Of a stretch of DNA of 64,000 nucleotides, positions 44,234 to 53,174 are shown piece by piece. The position numbers were made by a program, and so were the translations under genes. Every line of letters starts with the position of its first letter. Within the stretch, counting starts at the first letter, position 1. Source of the stretch: Deinococcales bacterium. GTDB taxonomy: Bacteria > Deinococcota > Deinococci > Deinococcales > JAAFIG01. Under the pieces are notes generated by a model that was not told the DNA's origin, did no database searches, and was given only the letters and a program-made list of their open reading frames with translations. The stretch covers positions 1 to 64,000 of the forward strand of contig JANXTZ010000015.1 in the NCBI GenBank assembly GCA_025352125.1, written 5' to 3'.

Positions 44234-45826
44234 CTAGCGTACTTCATACGCGCCCAAGTCAATGCCCGCGCCGAGTGGTCTGGACTTGCCGTCAATATCG
44301 TCTTTGGCAGCCAAACTCGAGCTTCCAGCATCGATGGCTGGGCTGTCGTTCTGAAGGCGAAAATCCTTGAGGGCAAGGTTCACAAATTTCGGGTCAATGT
44401 TAATCAAATTCTTGGTCTTGTCGGCATCAAAACCCAGCCCACCAAACACCAGATTGCGTTCAAAGACTTGCGTTGCCTTCTCTGCGGCACTGCTCGAGTA
44501 CCGTGTGATGCTGACCCGATCAGGGCGTGGCACGAGAATGTTGTTGAACACCCGCACATCGCCAGCGTTGATTGCCGAAGCCTCACCTTCGGGCGTCTCG
44601 GGCTGGAAAGAATTGTGGTAGGCGGTGTTGTTGACCATATCCACGTGGTCGCTCTCAAAAACATGCAACCCTCGAGCACCGTTTTCAAACACAAGGTTAT
44701 TTTCGATCAAGGTGCGTCCCGTGTAAATGCCCAATTTGGAATTGTTCTGGGTGTTCCTCGAGTCGTCAATGATGATGCCGTTGCCGTCGGTAATGGTGCG
44801 TTTTGCTGGGTCTGGATCGCTGGCAATGAATGGGATTTTGTTTTGATTGTTGTAAACGGTATTGCGCCGAACAATCATCTTGTAACCTGTGGTGTTGTCG
44901 CTGTTCCAGTTTTGATACATCGAAATGCCAGAGGTGGCGTAAGGCGAATAGTACGAATTCCCCCAAACGGTGTTGCCCTCAATCGTCACATAATCGGCAT
45001 GAATCGTGTAAATACCGCCACCAGGACACTTGGAAACCATATTGTTGCGAATGATGACGTGATGCGACAAAATAGGGGCATTGTATCTCTCAGAAACACC
45101 AATACAATTGCCGCCAGTCAGCGGATTGCCGTTGTTGTTTTTCTCAGCCAGCGCATACTCGAGCGTGATCTGATCGCGGTTGCCTGTAATCTCAAAACCG
45201 TCAACCAAAATATATGAGGCTTGGACGCTGATACCCTGCCAGTTTCGCGCTTGAATTTTTGGTTTTTGACCAGGGTACGCCATCAGGGCAATCCAGGCGT
45301 TTGCCGTACCAGAACGATTCATGGTCACAACGTTGTTATTTTGGTCAGGGTTGGTGTACGTGCCGTTCATGACCAAAATTGTATCGCCAGGGTCGCTGAC
45401 CCCGACCGCACTTTGCATGGTCAAGAGCGGTTTGGAGTCGGACAAACCATCGTTGCCGTCCGAACCAGAAACCGAGACAAACCGTACCTTTCCAGCAATG
45501 TTTACCTCGAGTTTTGCGACCTCGCTCGAGACTGATTTCCCTGAGGTGTTGAAGGCTTTGATGGTGAACTGATGCGTAACCTGCTCGGCTTTGGTCAGCG
45601 CCAGTTCGGTTTCAAAAGGTGCGGTGCTATCAATTCCAAGACTTTGACCGTCCTGGAAAAACTCGACTTTGCTGGTGTCTTTAAAAACCCGAGCGACCAA
45701 TTTTACCAAGCTTGGACGCGTGATTTGTGAAGTTGAGAGTTCCAAGGTTGGTGGTGAATCAATCTGCGCAGAATTTTCCGCGCAGGCAACACAACACATC
45801 GCCAGAATCAGAATTTGGATTCGCAT
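44234..45826 (-). CDS. Lipoprotein with right-handed parallel beta-helix
   Basis: A 530-residue lipoprotein: signal MRIQILILAMCCVAC. Residues about 25-115 form an Ig-like domain (VKLVARVFKDTSKVEFFQDGQSLG). The remainder is a parallel beta-helix (FVSVSGSDGNDGLSDSKPLLTMQSAVGVSDPGDTILVMNGTYT, then repeated NNxVxxN turns such as IIRNNMVSKCPGGGI, IEGNTVWGNSYY, IENNLVFENGARG, VFNNILVPR), ending SPAIDAGS...DIDGKSRPLGAGIDLGAYE, a known family ending. Such proteins bind or cleave polysaccharide. rlmH lies immediately downstream. Confidence 0.85.
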   Translation of the reverse strand: MRIQILILAMCCVACAENSAQIDSPPTLELSTSQITRPSLVKLVARVFKDTSKVEFFQDGQSLGIDSTAPFETELALTKAEQVTHQFTIKAFNTSGKSVSSEVAKLEVNIAGKVRFVSVSGSDGNDGLSDSKPLLTMQSAVGVSDPGDTILVMNGTYTNPDQNNNVVTMNRSGTANAWIALMAYPGQKPKIQARNWQGISVQASYILVDGFEITGNRDQITLEYALAEKNNNGNPLTGGNCIGVSERYNAPILSHHVIIRNNMVSKCPGGGIYTIHADYVTIEGNTVWGNSYYSPYATSGISMYQNWNSDNTTGYKMIVRRNTVYNNQNKIPFIASDPDPAKRTITDGNGIIIDDSRNTQNNSKLGIYTGRTLIENNLVFENGARGLHVFESDHVDMVNNTAYHNSFQPETPEGEASAINAGDVRVFNNILVPRPDRVSITRYSSSAAEKATQVFERNLVFGGLGFDADKTKNLINIDPKFVNLALKDFRLQNDSPAIDAGSSSLAAKDDIDGKSRPLGAGIDLGAYEVR

Positions 45827-45986
45827 TTTTTGAGGCTAGCATCCCACAACCTGAGAAACGAACCAGGCAAATGAGACGTGTTGTACAAGGTTTTGGGCAA
45901 TGGCTTTGGGGCAATCATGATGGCTGGAGCCTCAAAACGCAATCCAATTCACGCCGCGTTCAAACGCCTCAGGGTAATCTGTGGGT

Positions 45987-47810
45987 ATGTTTGCCCCTCC
46001 TGGTCGCGCCGCACAAAATCGGAAACCACCAACAGTCAAGGATTTCAATCAATTCAAACGGCTCTTGATGTTCACCAAACCCTACCGCTGGCGGCTGGCA
46101 CTGGCAATTGCCGCAACGCTGGTCTCGAGCGGCTTGGGCTTGGTATTTCCGCAGGTGATCGGCAAGCTGATTGACGCCAGTTTTTTAAAAATTGGCTCGA
46201 ATGACACCTCGAGCCTGGACGGCACTGTACTGATGCTGTTCGCGGTTTTTGGCACACAGTTCTTGTTTGGCATCGCCCAAAATTATTCCCTGTCGTTCGT
46301 GGCTGCCAGTGTGGTCTCTGATTTGCGCAAGGCGGTCTACGCGCACCTGGCGAACATGTCGATCACGTTTTTCGAGAATCGCAAAACGGGTGAAATCACC
46401 TCGAGGTTGACCTCTGACGCGGGAACGATTCAGGGCATCGTTTCGACGGTGCTCTCGAATCTGGTCTCGCAAAGCATTTCGTTGGTCGGCAGCATCATTA
46501 TTTTGCTGATCACCAACACCAAACTCAGCCTGGTGATGCTCTCGATAGTGCCCGTGATTGTGGTCGCCGCCATCTGGTTTGGACGCCGCATCCGTAAAAT
46601 CTCCAAGGAGTTTCAGGACCGTGTTGCCGAAGCCAACGGTCACGCCGACGAAGCCATCTCGGGCATTCGGGTCGTGCAAAGTTTTACCGCAGAGGCGCTC
46701 GAGGTCAGCCGCTACAGCCAAGCCATCAACGCCTCGTTTGAGGTTGCCATGCGCCGCGCCAAGTTGAACGCCTTTTTCACGCCCAGCGTGTTCTTTGCCA
46801 TGTTCGGCGCGATCAGCGTGGTGCTTTGGTTCGGTGGTCGCCTGGTGATTCAGGGCGAAATTTCGCCTGGGCAACTGACCTCATTTTTGTTTTATACCAT
46901 CTCGATTGCGGGCGCGATTGGCGGACTGGCGGGCTTGTTCAGTCAAATTCAGGAAGCCCTGGGCGCCTCGAGCCGAATTTTTGAACTGCTCGACGAAAAA
47001 TCTGAACTGACCGAAACGGCAAATCCTGTCAAACTCGAGCGCGTTCAAGGGCGTGTCAGTTTTGATCACGTGAACTTCAATTACGGTGATCGCGGCGAGG
47101 GCAAGGTGCTGAACAACGTCTCGCTCGAGGCGCAACCTGGTGAAGTCATTGCGCTGGTTGGACCGAGCGGTGCGGGCAAAAGCACCTTGGTCACACTGAT
47201 TCCAAGATTTTACGATGTCTCGAGCGGCAAAATTCTGATCGACGGCATTGACGTGCGCGATTTCAGTTTGCACGATTTGCGCTCCAGCATCGGCATTGTG
47301 CCGCAAGAAACCCAGTTGTTCTCAGGGACAATCTTTGAAAACATTCGTTACGGCAAACCCGACGCCAGCGAATCTGAGGTTAAGGAGGCTGCCAAAGCCG
47401 CCAACGCCCACGACTTTATCTCGAGCTTCCAAGACGGTTACGAAACCTTGGTCGGAGAGCGCGGCGTGAAACTCTCGGGTGGGCAACGCCAACGGGTTGC
47501 GATAGCCAGGGCAATCCTGAAAAACCCTCGGATTCTGATTCTGGATGAAGCCACCAGTGCGCTGGATTCCGAATCCGAAAGCCTGGTGCAAGAAGCCCTC
47601 GAGCGACTGATGCAATCGCGCACAACGTTTGTGATCGCGCACCGTTTAAGCACCGTTCGCAACGCCAATCGCATTGTGGTGCTCGAGAATGGCACGGTGA
47701 CCGAAGTTGGCACCCACGAGGCATTGATGACCCAAGGTGGGCTTTACAAAGATTTGTACGACCTTCAGTTCCGCAGTTCTGACGTTGCAAATCAACTCGA
47801 GATGAACTGA
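45987..47810 (+). CDS. ABC exporter, fused membrane and ATPase domains (MsbA/BmrA-like)
   Basis: A 607-residue half-transporter. Residues about 25-330 hold six transmembrane helices (ABC_membrane, with TFFENRKTGEITSRLTSDAGTIQ). The nucleotide-binding domain has Walker A GPSGAGKST near residue 391, Q-loop VPQETQLFSG, signature LSGGQRQRVAIARAI, Walker B ILILDEATSALD and AHRLSTVRNANR. It likely works as a homodimer exporting lipids or drugs. ATG 45987 follows TAATCT by six bases, suggesting a leaderless transcript. Confidence 0.92.
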   Translation: MFAPPGRAAQNRKPPTVKDFNQFKRLLMFTKPYRWRLALAIAATLVSSGLGLVFPQVIGKLIDASFLKIGSNDTSSLDGTVLMLFAVFGTQFLFGIAQNYSLSFVAASVVSDLRKAVYAHLANMSITFFENRKTGEITSRLTSDAGTIQGIVSTVLSNLVSQSISLVGSIIILLITNTKLSLVMLSIVPVIVVAAIWFGRRIRKISKEFQDRVAEANGHADEAISGIRVVQSFTAEALEVSRYSQAINASFEVAMRRAKLNAFFTPSVFFAMFGAISVVLWFGGRLVIQGEISPGQLTSFLFYTISIAGAIGGLAGLFSQIQEALGASSRIFELLDEKSELTETANPVKLERVQGRVSFDHVNFNYGDRGEGKVLNNVSLEAQPGEVIALVGPSGAGKSTLVTLIPRFYDVSSGKILIDGIDVRDFSLHDLRSSIGIVPQETQLFSGTIFENIRYGKPDASESEVKEAAKAANAHDFISSFQDGYETLVGERGVKLSGGQRQRVAIARAILKNPRILILDEATSALDSESESLVQEALERLMQSRTTFVIAHRLSTVRNANRIVVLENGTVTEVGTHEALMTQGGLYKDLYDLQFRSSDVANQLEMN

Positions 47811-47831
47811 TAACACCCAAGTAATCAAATT

Positions 47832-48059
47832 CTAAGCTGCTTTTGGTGAAGCTCGAGATTTAGAATTAAACCATAACTCGACACGTTGTGAATCAAGCAA
47901 CAAAGCATCTTTGACAAGCTTTTCCAAACGTAAACTAATGTCCATCGAAAACCCCGCAGACCCGTCCGACAAGTAACGTGCAACTGGCACATCATGCACC
48001 ACCACCACTCGCTTAGAACGCTTTTGAACATGCTCGAATACTGTTGTTTGCATACTCAC
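47832..48059 (-). CDS. Small protein, second gene of a possible toxin-antitoxin pair
   Basis: A 75-residue basic protein with a VVVVHDVPVARYLSDGSAGFSMDISLRLEKLVKDALL core and no recognised family. It starts with GTG overlapping the upstream stop (GTGA), so it is translationally coupled to the preceding 117-residue gene. Position and size suit an antitoxin or immunity protein, but this is inferred from arrangement only. Confidence 0.5.
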   Translation of the reverse strand: MSMQTTVFEHVQKRSKRVVVVHDVPVARYLSDGSAGFSMDISLRLEKLVKDALLLDSQRVELWFNSKSRASPKAA

Positions 48060-48409
48060 CTTGACTTTTTGCGTTTGATTTTCGCAATCGCATGAACTGT
48101 CACCACATAATACCCGTTATCCCAAGAAATTTTCACTCGAATTTGTCGAGAACCACCAGCACGACCTTCAAAATTAATCCCCGCTTGACGAGAGCGACTG
48201 TTTGGGAAATCCTTACTGATTGGCACACCGTTAGCAATCACAGAAAAAACTTGTGACAAGGTGATGGCATCATCATCCGAAGCGATTACAGCATGTTCAG
48301 GAACGATAATGGTGCGTTGTTCTAACGAAAGACGAATTCTGGCAACTTCATCAGCCGTGACGTACTCAACCGAGAAATCGAAAGCTTGCTCGAGGGTTAG
48401 TGGTGGCAT
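48056..48409 (-). CDS. Small protein, DUF4258-like
   Basis: About 117 residues: MPPLTLEQAFDFSVEYVTADEVARIRLSLEQRT, then an IPEH/DDDAITLSQV stretch and NFEGRAGGSRQIRVKISWDNGYYVVTVHAIAK at the end. The final strand pair recalls DUF4258-type proteins, which occur in toxin-antitoxin loci; the match is weak. A longer start at 48430 is possible. It is the first gene of an overlapping pair placed between an ABC exporter and pyrE. Confidence 0.5.
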   Translation of the reverse strand: MPPLTLEQAFDFSVEYVTADEVARIRLSLEQRTIIVPEHAVIASDDDAITLSQVFSVIANGVPISKDFPNSRSRQAGINFEGRAGGSRQIRVKISWDNGYYVVTVHAIAKIKRKKSR

Positions 48410-48476
48410 TTTAATTCTCGCAAACCTCATGTACACCAAAAGTTTAAAGCAAATTATCAAATTGGCAATTCGGGTT

Positions 48477-48505
48477 TTGGGTACGCTCGAGTCTCGGGGT
48501 AGAAT
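48477..48505 (+). promoter_or_regulatory. Leaderless promoter of pyrE
   Basis: TTGGGT (48477), 17-bp spacer, TAGAAT (48500-48505), six bases, then GTG 48512. Confidence 0.65.
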
Positions 48506-48511
48506 GACCAG

Positions 48512-49033
48512 GTGCCAGACTTAACCCAACTCGGAAAAGACATTGTCAAAGCCGCGTACCTCGAGGGGGATTTCTTACTCTCGAGCGGTCAACGCAGCAA
48601 GTATTACCTGGACAAGTACCGTTTTTCGACGCATCCTACGCTTTTAAAACCGATTGCCGAGGGTTTGGCGGCATTGCTGCCAACTGGTCTGACAGTTCTG
48701 GCGGGTGTCGAATTGGGCGCTGTCCCGCTCGTGACCGCACTGTCGCTCGAGACGGGTTTGCCATTTGTGATCGTGCGCAAAGGCGCAAAAGACTACGGCA
48801 CAGCAAAGTTGCTCGAGGGTGTGCTTCCAGAAAACGCCAAACTGGCATTGGTCGAGGATGTGCTGACCACCGCAGGGCAAGCCATTCGGGCGGCAAATAT
48901 TCTTAAAGATTTGGGCGCGAGCATCGAAAAAATTGTTTACGTGGTTGACCGCGAACAGGGCGCGGATGCCAACATTCGTTCAGCCGGTTTTGAACCTGCA
49001 GCCCTTTTCACCAAGACCAGTTTGGGCATTTAA
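48512..49033 (+). CDS. pyrE: Orotate phosphoribosyltransferase
   Basis: A 173-residue enzyme that makes orotidine monophosphate from orotate and PRPP in pyrimidine synthesis. It shows GDFLLSSGQRSKYYLDKYRF, GVELGAVPLVTALSLETGLPFVIVRKGAKDYG, and the PRPP motif ALVEDVLTTAGQAI. It starts at a GTG six bases after a -10 box, so it should be leaderless. dnaB follows 83 bp downstream. Confidence 0.93.
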   Translation: MPDLTQLGKDIVKAAYLEGDFLLSSGQRSKYYLDKYRFSTHPTLLKPIAEGLAALLPTGLTVLAGVELGAVPLVTALSLETGLPFVIVRKGAKDYGTAKLLEGVLPENAKLALVEDVLTTAGQAIRAANILKDLGASIEKIVYVVDREQGADANIRSAGFEPAALFTKTSLGI

Positions 49034-49116
49034 AATTCCAGGTTTGCCAGTCAAAAATCTGGTATCCTCTCGAGCCAGATCAAAGCACCGTGATTGCTCG
49101 AGGAATTTAAGTTTTT

Positions 49117-51729
49117 ATGGATGATCACAACCCAACCCGCGTACCCCCAAGCAATCTTGACGCCGAAGCCAGCGTGCTCGGCTCTATTCTGCTGGACAAC
49201 GAAGCGTACTCGAGTCTCGAGGGAATGCTGCGCAGTGAGATGTTTTACAAGGAAGCCAACCGCAAAATTTTCATGGCGATGGAAAACTTGATTCAACGCG
49301 GTTCACCCGTGGATACGGTCACGATTGTCGAGGAGTTGCGCACCAAAAACCAGATCGATGAGGTTGGCGGCGTGGCGTACCTGGTGGGCTTGTCCGACAG
49401 TGTGCCGACCAGCGTGTACTCGAAATTTTATGCGGGCATCGTGGTCGAAAAAGCGGGTTTGCGCAATCTGATCAGCGCCTCGAGCAAGATCATGCAGCTT
49501 GCCTACGACGAATCCGCGCCCGTGGGCGAGTTGATGGACCGAGCGGAGAAACTGATTTTTGAAGTCTCGACCCAGAAAAAGCAGCAAACCTTTTTGGGAA
49601 TGCACGAACTGGTCACTGAAACCTTCGAGTACATTTCGACGTTATCGACCAACCCGAATTTCAGTACGGGCGTACCGACGGGTTTTCGTGATCTTGACGA
49701 GATGACCACAGGCTTACAACCAGGGTCTTTAAATGTGTTGGCTGCGCGACCCAGTATGGGAAAGACGGCCTTCGCGCTGTCCATCGCGCAAAACATTGCA
49801 ATTAGACAAAATAAAACAGTGGCAGTTTTCAGCCTCGAGATGCCCGCATCGCAATTGGTCTTGCGCATGTTGTGCGCCGAGGCTCGAGTGGACATGAACC
49901 GAGTGCGCAGTGGAGCTTTGAACGACAAAGATTTTGAAAGACTGGTCAATGCGGCGGGTAAACTTGCCGAAGCGCCACTGTTTATTGATGATGCCAGCGA
50001 CTTGAACATCACCGAATTGCGTTCCAAGTCGCGCAAATTGATGGCAGAACGTGATTTGCAAATGATTGTGATCGATTACATGCAGCTCATGTCTGGTTCG
50101 CCAGGAAAAGGCAACGGTGGTGACAACCGTCAGCAAGAAATCTCGGTGATCTCGAGGGGATTAAAATCTTTGGCTCGAGAACTCAACATTCCGGTGCTTG
50201 TCTTGTCACAGTTGTCTCGAGCTGTCGAGGCACGCCCGAACCACCGCCCAATGTTGTCTGATCTTCGTGAATGCGTGACTGGAGATACGTTGGTCTTGCT
50301 GGCAGATGGGCGACGTGTTCCAATTCAAGACTTGGTTGGGACAGCGCCTAAAGTGCAAAGCATGACCTTAAAAGGTCGGCTGCTCGAGACAGCGTCGGAT
50401 TTGGTCTGGTCAACGGGTGCAAAACCTGTGTTTGAATTAAAAACCTCAAGCGGCAGAAGTATCAAAGCCACAGCAAACCATCGTTTACTGGCAGCAAAGG
50501 GTTGGTTGGAACTCGAGCAATTTAAAGTTGGAGATCGAATTGCGATCACCCGTCGAACCCCTGAACCGCAGGGCGCACCTGCTTGGAGTGGGCATCGTTT
50601 GGCATTGTTGGGGCATTTGATTGGTGATGGTAGTTTCTTATCGCATCAACCCCTTCGGTATACAACTGCTTCAGAGGAAAACAGTCAAATTGTTACCCAA
50701 GCGAGCGAGATCGAGTTTGGTGTGAAGGTCAACCGTCACGCTGGACGTGGGAATTGGCATCAGTTGGTCTTGTCTGGCAATGGCAACCGATGGCATCCTG
50801 CTGGGGTTAACAAGTGGTTGCGTGAACTTGGAATTTATGGGCAGCGTTCGCACCAAAAACACCTTCCCGAAAGTGTTTTTGCGCTAAACAATACTTCAAT
50901 CGCCACGCTGTTGCAGCATTTATGGGCAACCGATGGTACGATTTCGGTGCGTAAAACTGGAACTCGAGGTTCTCATGCCGTCAATTTTGCGACCAATTCT
51001 GAGCGTTTGGCGTTTGATGTGGCGGCTTTGCTCTTAAGATTTAAAATTGTGGCTCGAGTTCGCAAGGTTCAGCAAGGCAGTTACCGTCCAATGTTCACAG
51101 TCAATGTTTCTGGCATCGAGGATCAACTCAGATTCATCAACGAAGTTGGTGCGTTTGGTCCGCGTGAACCTCAAGCCAAACTCTTGCGTGCCGCATTGGA
51201 AAATAAAGCCGCGAACACCAACGTTGACACCATGCCGCTCGAGATTTTTGATGAGGTAAAATTCGAGATGAAGCAACAAGGTTTTTCTCAGCGTGCGATG
51301 GCAACAGCACGTGGCACAGCTTATGGAGGCTCATCACACTTTCAATTCGCGCCCTCTCGAGCAACCTTGACTTCGTATGCCGAAATTTTAAAAAGCGATA
51401 AATTGCAGGATTTCGCCTCGAGTGACATCTTCTGGGATGAAGTGGTGAGCATCACACCTCTTGGAACCATGGAAGTATTTGATTTAACTGTTCCAGAAAC
51501 CAGCGCTTGGGTCGCCAATGATATTGTCAGTCATAATTCAGGGGCAATCGAACAGGATGCAGACTTGGTTGCTTTCATTTACCGCGATGAATACTATCAT
51601 AAGGATAGTGAAAAACAGGGAATTGCCGAGATTATTATCGGTAAACAACGCAACGGTCCGGTTGGAACTTGCGAGTTACAGTTTCACTCGCAGCACGTGC
51701 GTTTTAACGACCTGGCGAGGGAGGGTTAG
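49117..51729 (+). CDS. dnaB: Replicative DNA helicase DnaB, interrupted by an intein
   Basis: An 870-residue precursor. Removing the intein (residues 386-807) leaves 448 residues, a normal DnaB. The N-terminal domain starts RVPPSNLDAEASVLGSILLDNEAY. The helicase core has Walker A ARPSMGKTAF near residue 214, the FSLEMPASQLVLRML motif, Walker B LQMIVIDYMQLM and LSQLSRAVEARPNHRPMLSDLRE. The sequence resumes after the intein as SGAIEQDADLVAFIYRDEYYH. It unwinds DNA at the replication fork and depends on protein splicing here. Confidence 0.96.
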   Translation: MDDHNPTRVPPSNLDAEASVLGSILLDNEAYSSLEGMLRSEMFYKEANRKIFMAMENLIQRGSPVDTVTIVEELRTKNQIDEVGGVAYLVGLSDSVPTSVYSKFYAGIVVEKAGLRNLISASSKIMQLAYDESAPVGELMDRAEKLIFEVSTQKKQQTFLGMHELVTETFEYISTLSTNPNFSTGVPTGFRDLDEMTTGLQPGSLNVLAARPSMGKTAFALSIAQNIAIRQNKTVAVFSLEMPASQLVLRMLCAEARVDMNRVRSGALNDKDFERLVNAAGKLAEAPLFIDDASDLNITELRSKSRKLMAERDLQMIVIDYMQLMSGSPGKGNGGDNRQQEISVISRGLKSLARELNIPVLVLSQLSRAVEARPNHRPMLSDLRECVTGDTLVLLADGRRVPIQDLVGTAPKVQSMTLKGRLLETASDLVWSTGAKPVFELKTSSGRSIKATANHRLLAAKGWLELEQFKVGDRIAITRRTPEPQGAPAWSGHRLALLGHLIGDGSFLSHQPLRYTTASEENSQIVTQASEIEFGVKVNRHAGRGNWHQLVLSGNGNRWHPAGVNKWLRELGIYGQRSHQKHLPESVFALNNTSIATLLQHLWATDGTISVRKTGTRGSHAVNFATNSERLAFDVAALLLRFKIVARVRKVQQGSYRPMFTVNVSGIEDQLRFINEVGAFGPREPQAKLLRAALENKAANTNVDTMPLEIFDEVKFEMKQQGFSQRAMATARGTAYGGSSHFQFAPSRATLTSYAEILKSDKLQDFASSDIFWDEVVSITPLGTMEVFDLTVPETSAWVANDIVSHNSGAIEQDADLVAFIYRDEYYHKDSEKQGIAEIIIGKQRNGPVGTCELQFHSQHVRFNDLAREG
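50272..51537 (+). other. DnaB intein with LAGLIDADG endonuclease
   Basis: A 422-residue intein in frame within dnaB. Splicing residues are complete: Cys1 (CVTGDTLVLLADGRRVP, block A), TxxH in KATANHRLLAAKGW (block B), C-terminal VFDLTVPETSAWVANDIVSHN (blocks F and G, His-Asn) and Ser+1. Two dodecapeptide helices LLGHLIGDGS and LLQHLWATDGT carry the acidic residues of a LAGLIDADG homing endonuclease, so it may be active. CTCGAG density (seven in 1.27 kb) resembles the host, so it is not a recent arrival from a compositionally different genome. Confidence 0.95.
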
Positions 51730-51777
51730 TTTTTAGCCTCCAACAAAACCAGACCTCGAGATCAACGCGACTTTGAC

Positions 51778-51807
51778 TTGTCATAATTGAGGTTATTCTG
51801 TTAAAAT
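51778..51807 (+). promoter_or_regulatory. Leaderless promoter
   Basis: TTGTCA (51778-51783), 18-bp spacer, TAAAAT (51802-51807), six bases, then ATG 51814. Confidence 0.75.
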
Positions 51808-51813
51808 CAGAAT

Positions 51814-52044
51814 ATGAAGTCGCGCTTTTACCAACCCTTAACTGGCATCTCGAGTTACAACTTGGTGCTGGCATGTCCGTCTTGCGCGGCTCGAATGGAG
51901 CTGGTTGACCTTCGGGACGGCGATCAGGCGTACTGGTGTCACACCTGCCAGCGTGGCTGGCGGGCGGGGCATCTACCTGAAACGTCTCGGTACAAAAAAA
52001 ATACCAAACTCGAGCGTGAAGCCGATGATCAGAATGCGGCTTGA
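51814..52044 (+). CDS. Small zinc-ribbon protein
   Basis: A 76-residue protein with one zinc ribbon, CPSCAARMELVDLRDGDQAYWCHTCQRGW (CxxC...CxxC), and a charged C-terminal tail. The promoter immediately upstream, with the -10 box six bases before the ATG, supports expression as a leaderless mRNA. Function unknown. Confidence 0.72.
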   Translation: MKSRFYQPLTGISSYNLVLACPSCAARMELVDLRDGDQAYWCHTCQRGWRAGHLPETSRYKKNTKLEREADDQNAA

Positions 52045-52164
52045 GCCTGCATGAATAGAACTTGAGTACAAACACAAGACCGCCATGCCTAAAATTTCCT
52101 TTTGCATTCATGTCATTCCTTTAAACTGAATCAAGAGGAATGGTTTTCACCTCGTGGAGCAAAA

Positions 52165-52398
52165 ATGATTACGGTCACAGCCTTCAAACTCGAGCACCAC
52201 CGTGCGATTCAAGCCGAACGAACTGGCATGTATCACGTGGCGGTTCAAAATTACTTGCATTGTCTCGAGAGCGTGCAAAATGTCAGTGATGCTGGTATGA
52301 CTGCCGAGTTTGCCCAGGCTTTGGAGCATTGTTACGGCAAGATGGGTTTGCTTGAGAAAGCTGCTGGTTATGCTCGCTTGGGTCTTGTCAAAGCCTAA
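52165..52398 (+). CDS. Small helical hypothetical protein
   Basis: A 77-residue, all-helical protein (MITVTAFKLEHHRAIQAERTGMYHVAVQNYLHCLESVQN...GLLEKAAGYARLGLVKA) that resembles a single TPR-like pair. ATG 52165 has a GTGGAGC site upstream. No family recognised; longer starts lack ribosome sites. Confidence 0.6.
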   Translation: MITVTAFKLEHHRAIQAERTGMYHVAVQNYLHCLESVQNVSDAGMTAEFAQALEHCYGKMGLLEKAAGYARLGLVKA

Positions 52399-52433
52399 AT
52401 TGGATATTCGCACCTTAAGGCGCTTCAATGCGG

Positions 52434-52439
52434 TATCAT
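52434..52439 (+). promoter_or_regulatory. -10 box of a leaderless gene
   Basis: TATCAT, then seven bases, then ATG 52447. This argues against the earlier ATG at 52438, which overlaps the -10 box. Confidence 0.55.
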
Positions 52440-52446
52440 GCGCGTG

Positions 52447-53169
52447 ATGAGCCAGCCGAGCAACAGCAGCGACGTTCTCGAGCAACTGCTAAAAGTGCAG
52501 CTACTCGACCTCGACCTCGACAAACTCAAGTTTGATGAGGCAAGCATTCCAGGGGAACTTGCCGCAACACGCGATGAGAGAGCCTTATTGCTTTCCAAGC
52601 TCGAGAGCACCAAAGCCGAACACGCGGCGGTCAGACGGCAGGTCAGCGCGGCAGAGCTGGAACTGAGGGATTTGTCTGCCAAGCGCGAGCGCTCCAAGGT
52701 CGATCAGCAAAACTCGAGCAGCGTCAAAGAGCAATCACAATATGCAAGCGTGATCTTGCAACTCGACACGCGCATCGAAGACCTGGAGAACGACAGCTTG
52801 CCACTCATTGAAAAAATGGAAGGTCTGGCGGCACGCGTCGCTGGGCTTGAAGGCAATTTAAGCGAACTCGAGCCGAAATTGCTCGGGCTTGAAAGCCTGG
52901 ACGATGACCGCATCAAGGCATTGCAAGCCAGTTTTGAGGGCAAAATGGCGGTGCGCAACGACCTTGCAGAGGACATCGATTTTAACGTGTTGCGCGAGTA
53001 CAATGCGGTTCGTAAAGCCAAAAAAGGCGCGGGCATTGTGCCAATCGTCATGGGCAAATGCGGTGGCTGCAAAATGCAACTGCCCATGAACATCGTGCAG
53101 CGCGTCATGGGCGGCGCGGTTCCGGTCAAATGCCCCTCGTGTGGAAGAATTCTCACGCCGCGCAACTAA
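52447..53169 (+). CDS. Coiled-coil zinc-ribbon protein (CdsZ/CT398-like)
   Basis: A 240-residue protein. Residues about 10-175 form a long antiparallel coiled-coil hairpin (LLKVQLLDLDLDKLKFDEASIPGEL...). The C-terminal zinc ribbon reads GKCGGCKMQLPMNIVQRVM...VKCPSCGRIL, with CxxC twice. This layout matches the widespread CT398/CdsZ zinc-ribbon family, whose members act as chaperone-like or regulatory proteins. A GNAT gene follows after 5 bp. Confidence 0.85.
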   Translation: MSQPSNSSDVLEQLLKVQLLDLDLDKLKFDEASIPGELAATRDERALLLSKLESTKAEHAAVRRQVSAAELELRDLSAKRERSKVDQQNSSSVKEQSQYASVILQLDTRIEDLENDSLPLIEKMEGLAARVAGLEGNLSELEPKLLGLESLDDDRIKALQASFEGKMAVRNDLAEDIDFNVLREYNAVRKAKKGAGIVPIVMGKCGGCKMQLPMNIVQRVMGGAVPVKCPSCGRILTPRN

Positions 53170-53174
53170 ACATC

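Noticed and set aside
44192-45217. A 341-codon plus-strand reading frame
   Set aside because: It is the antisense shadow of the beta-helix lipoprotein and part of rlmH, both clearly real.
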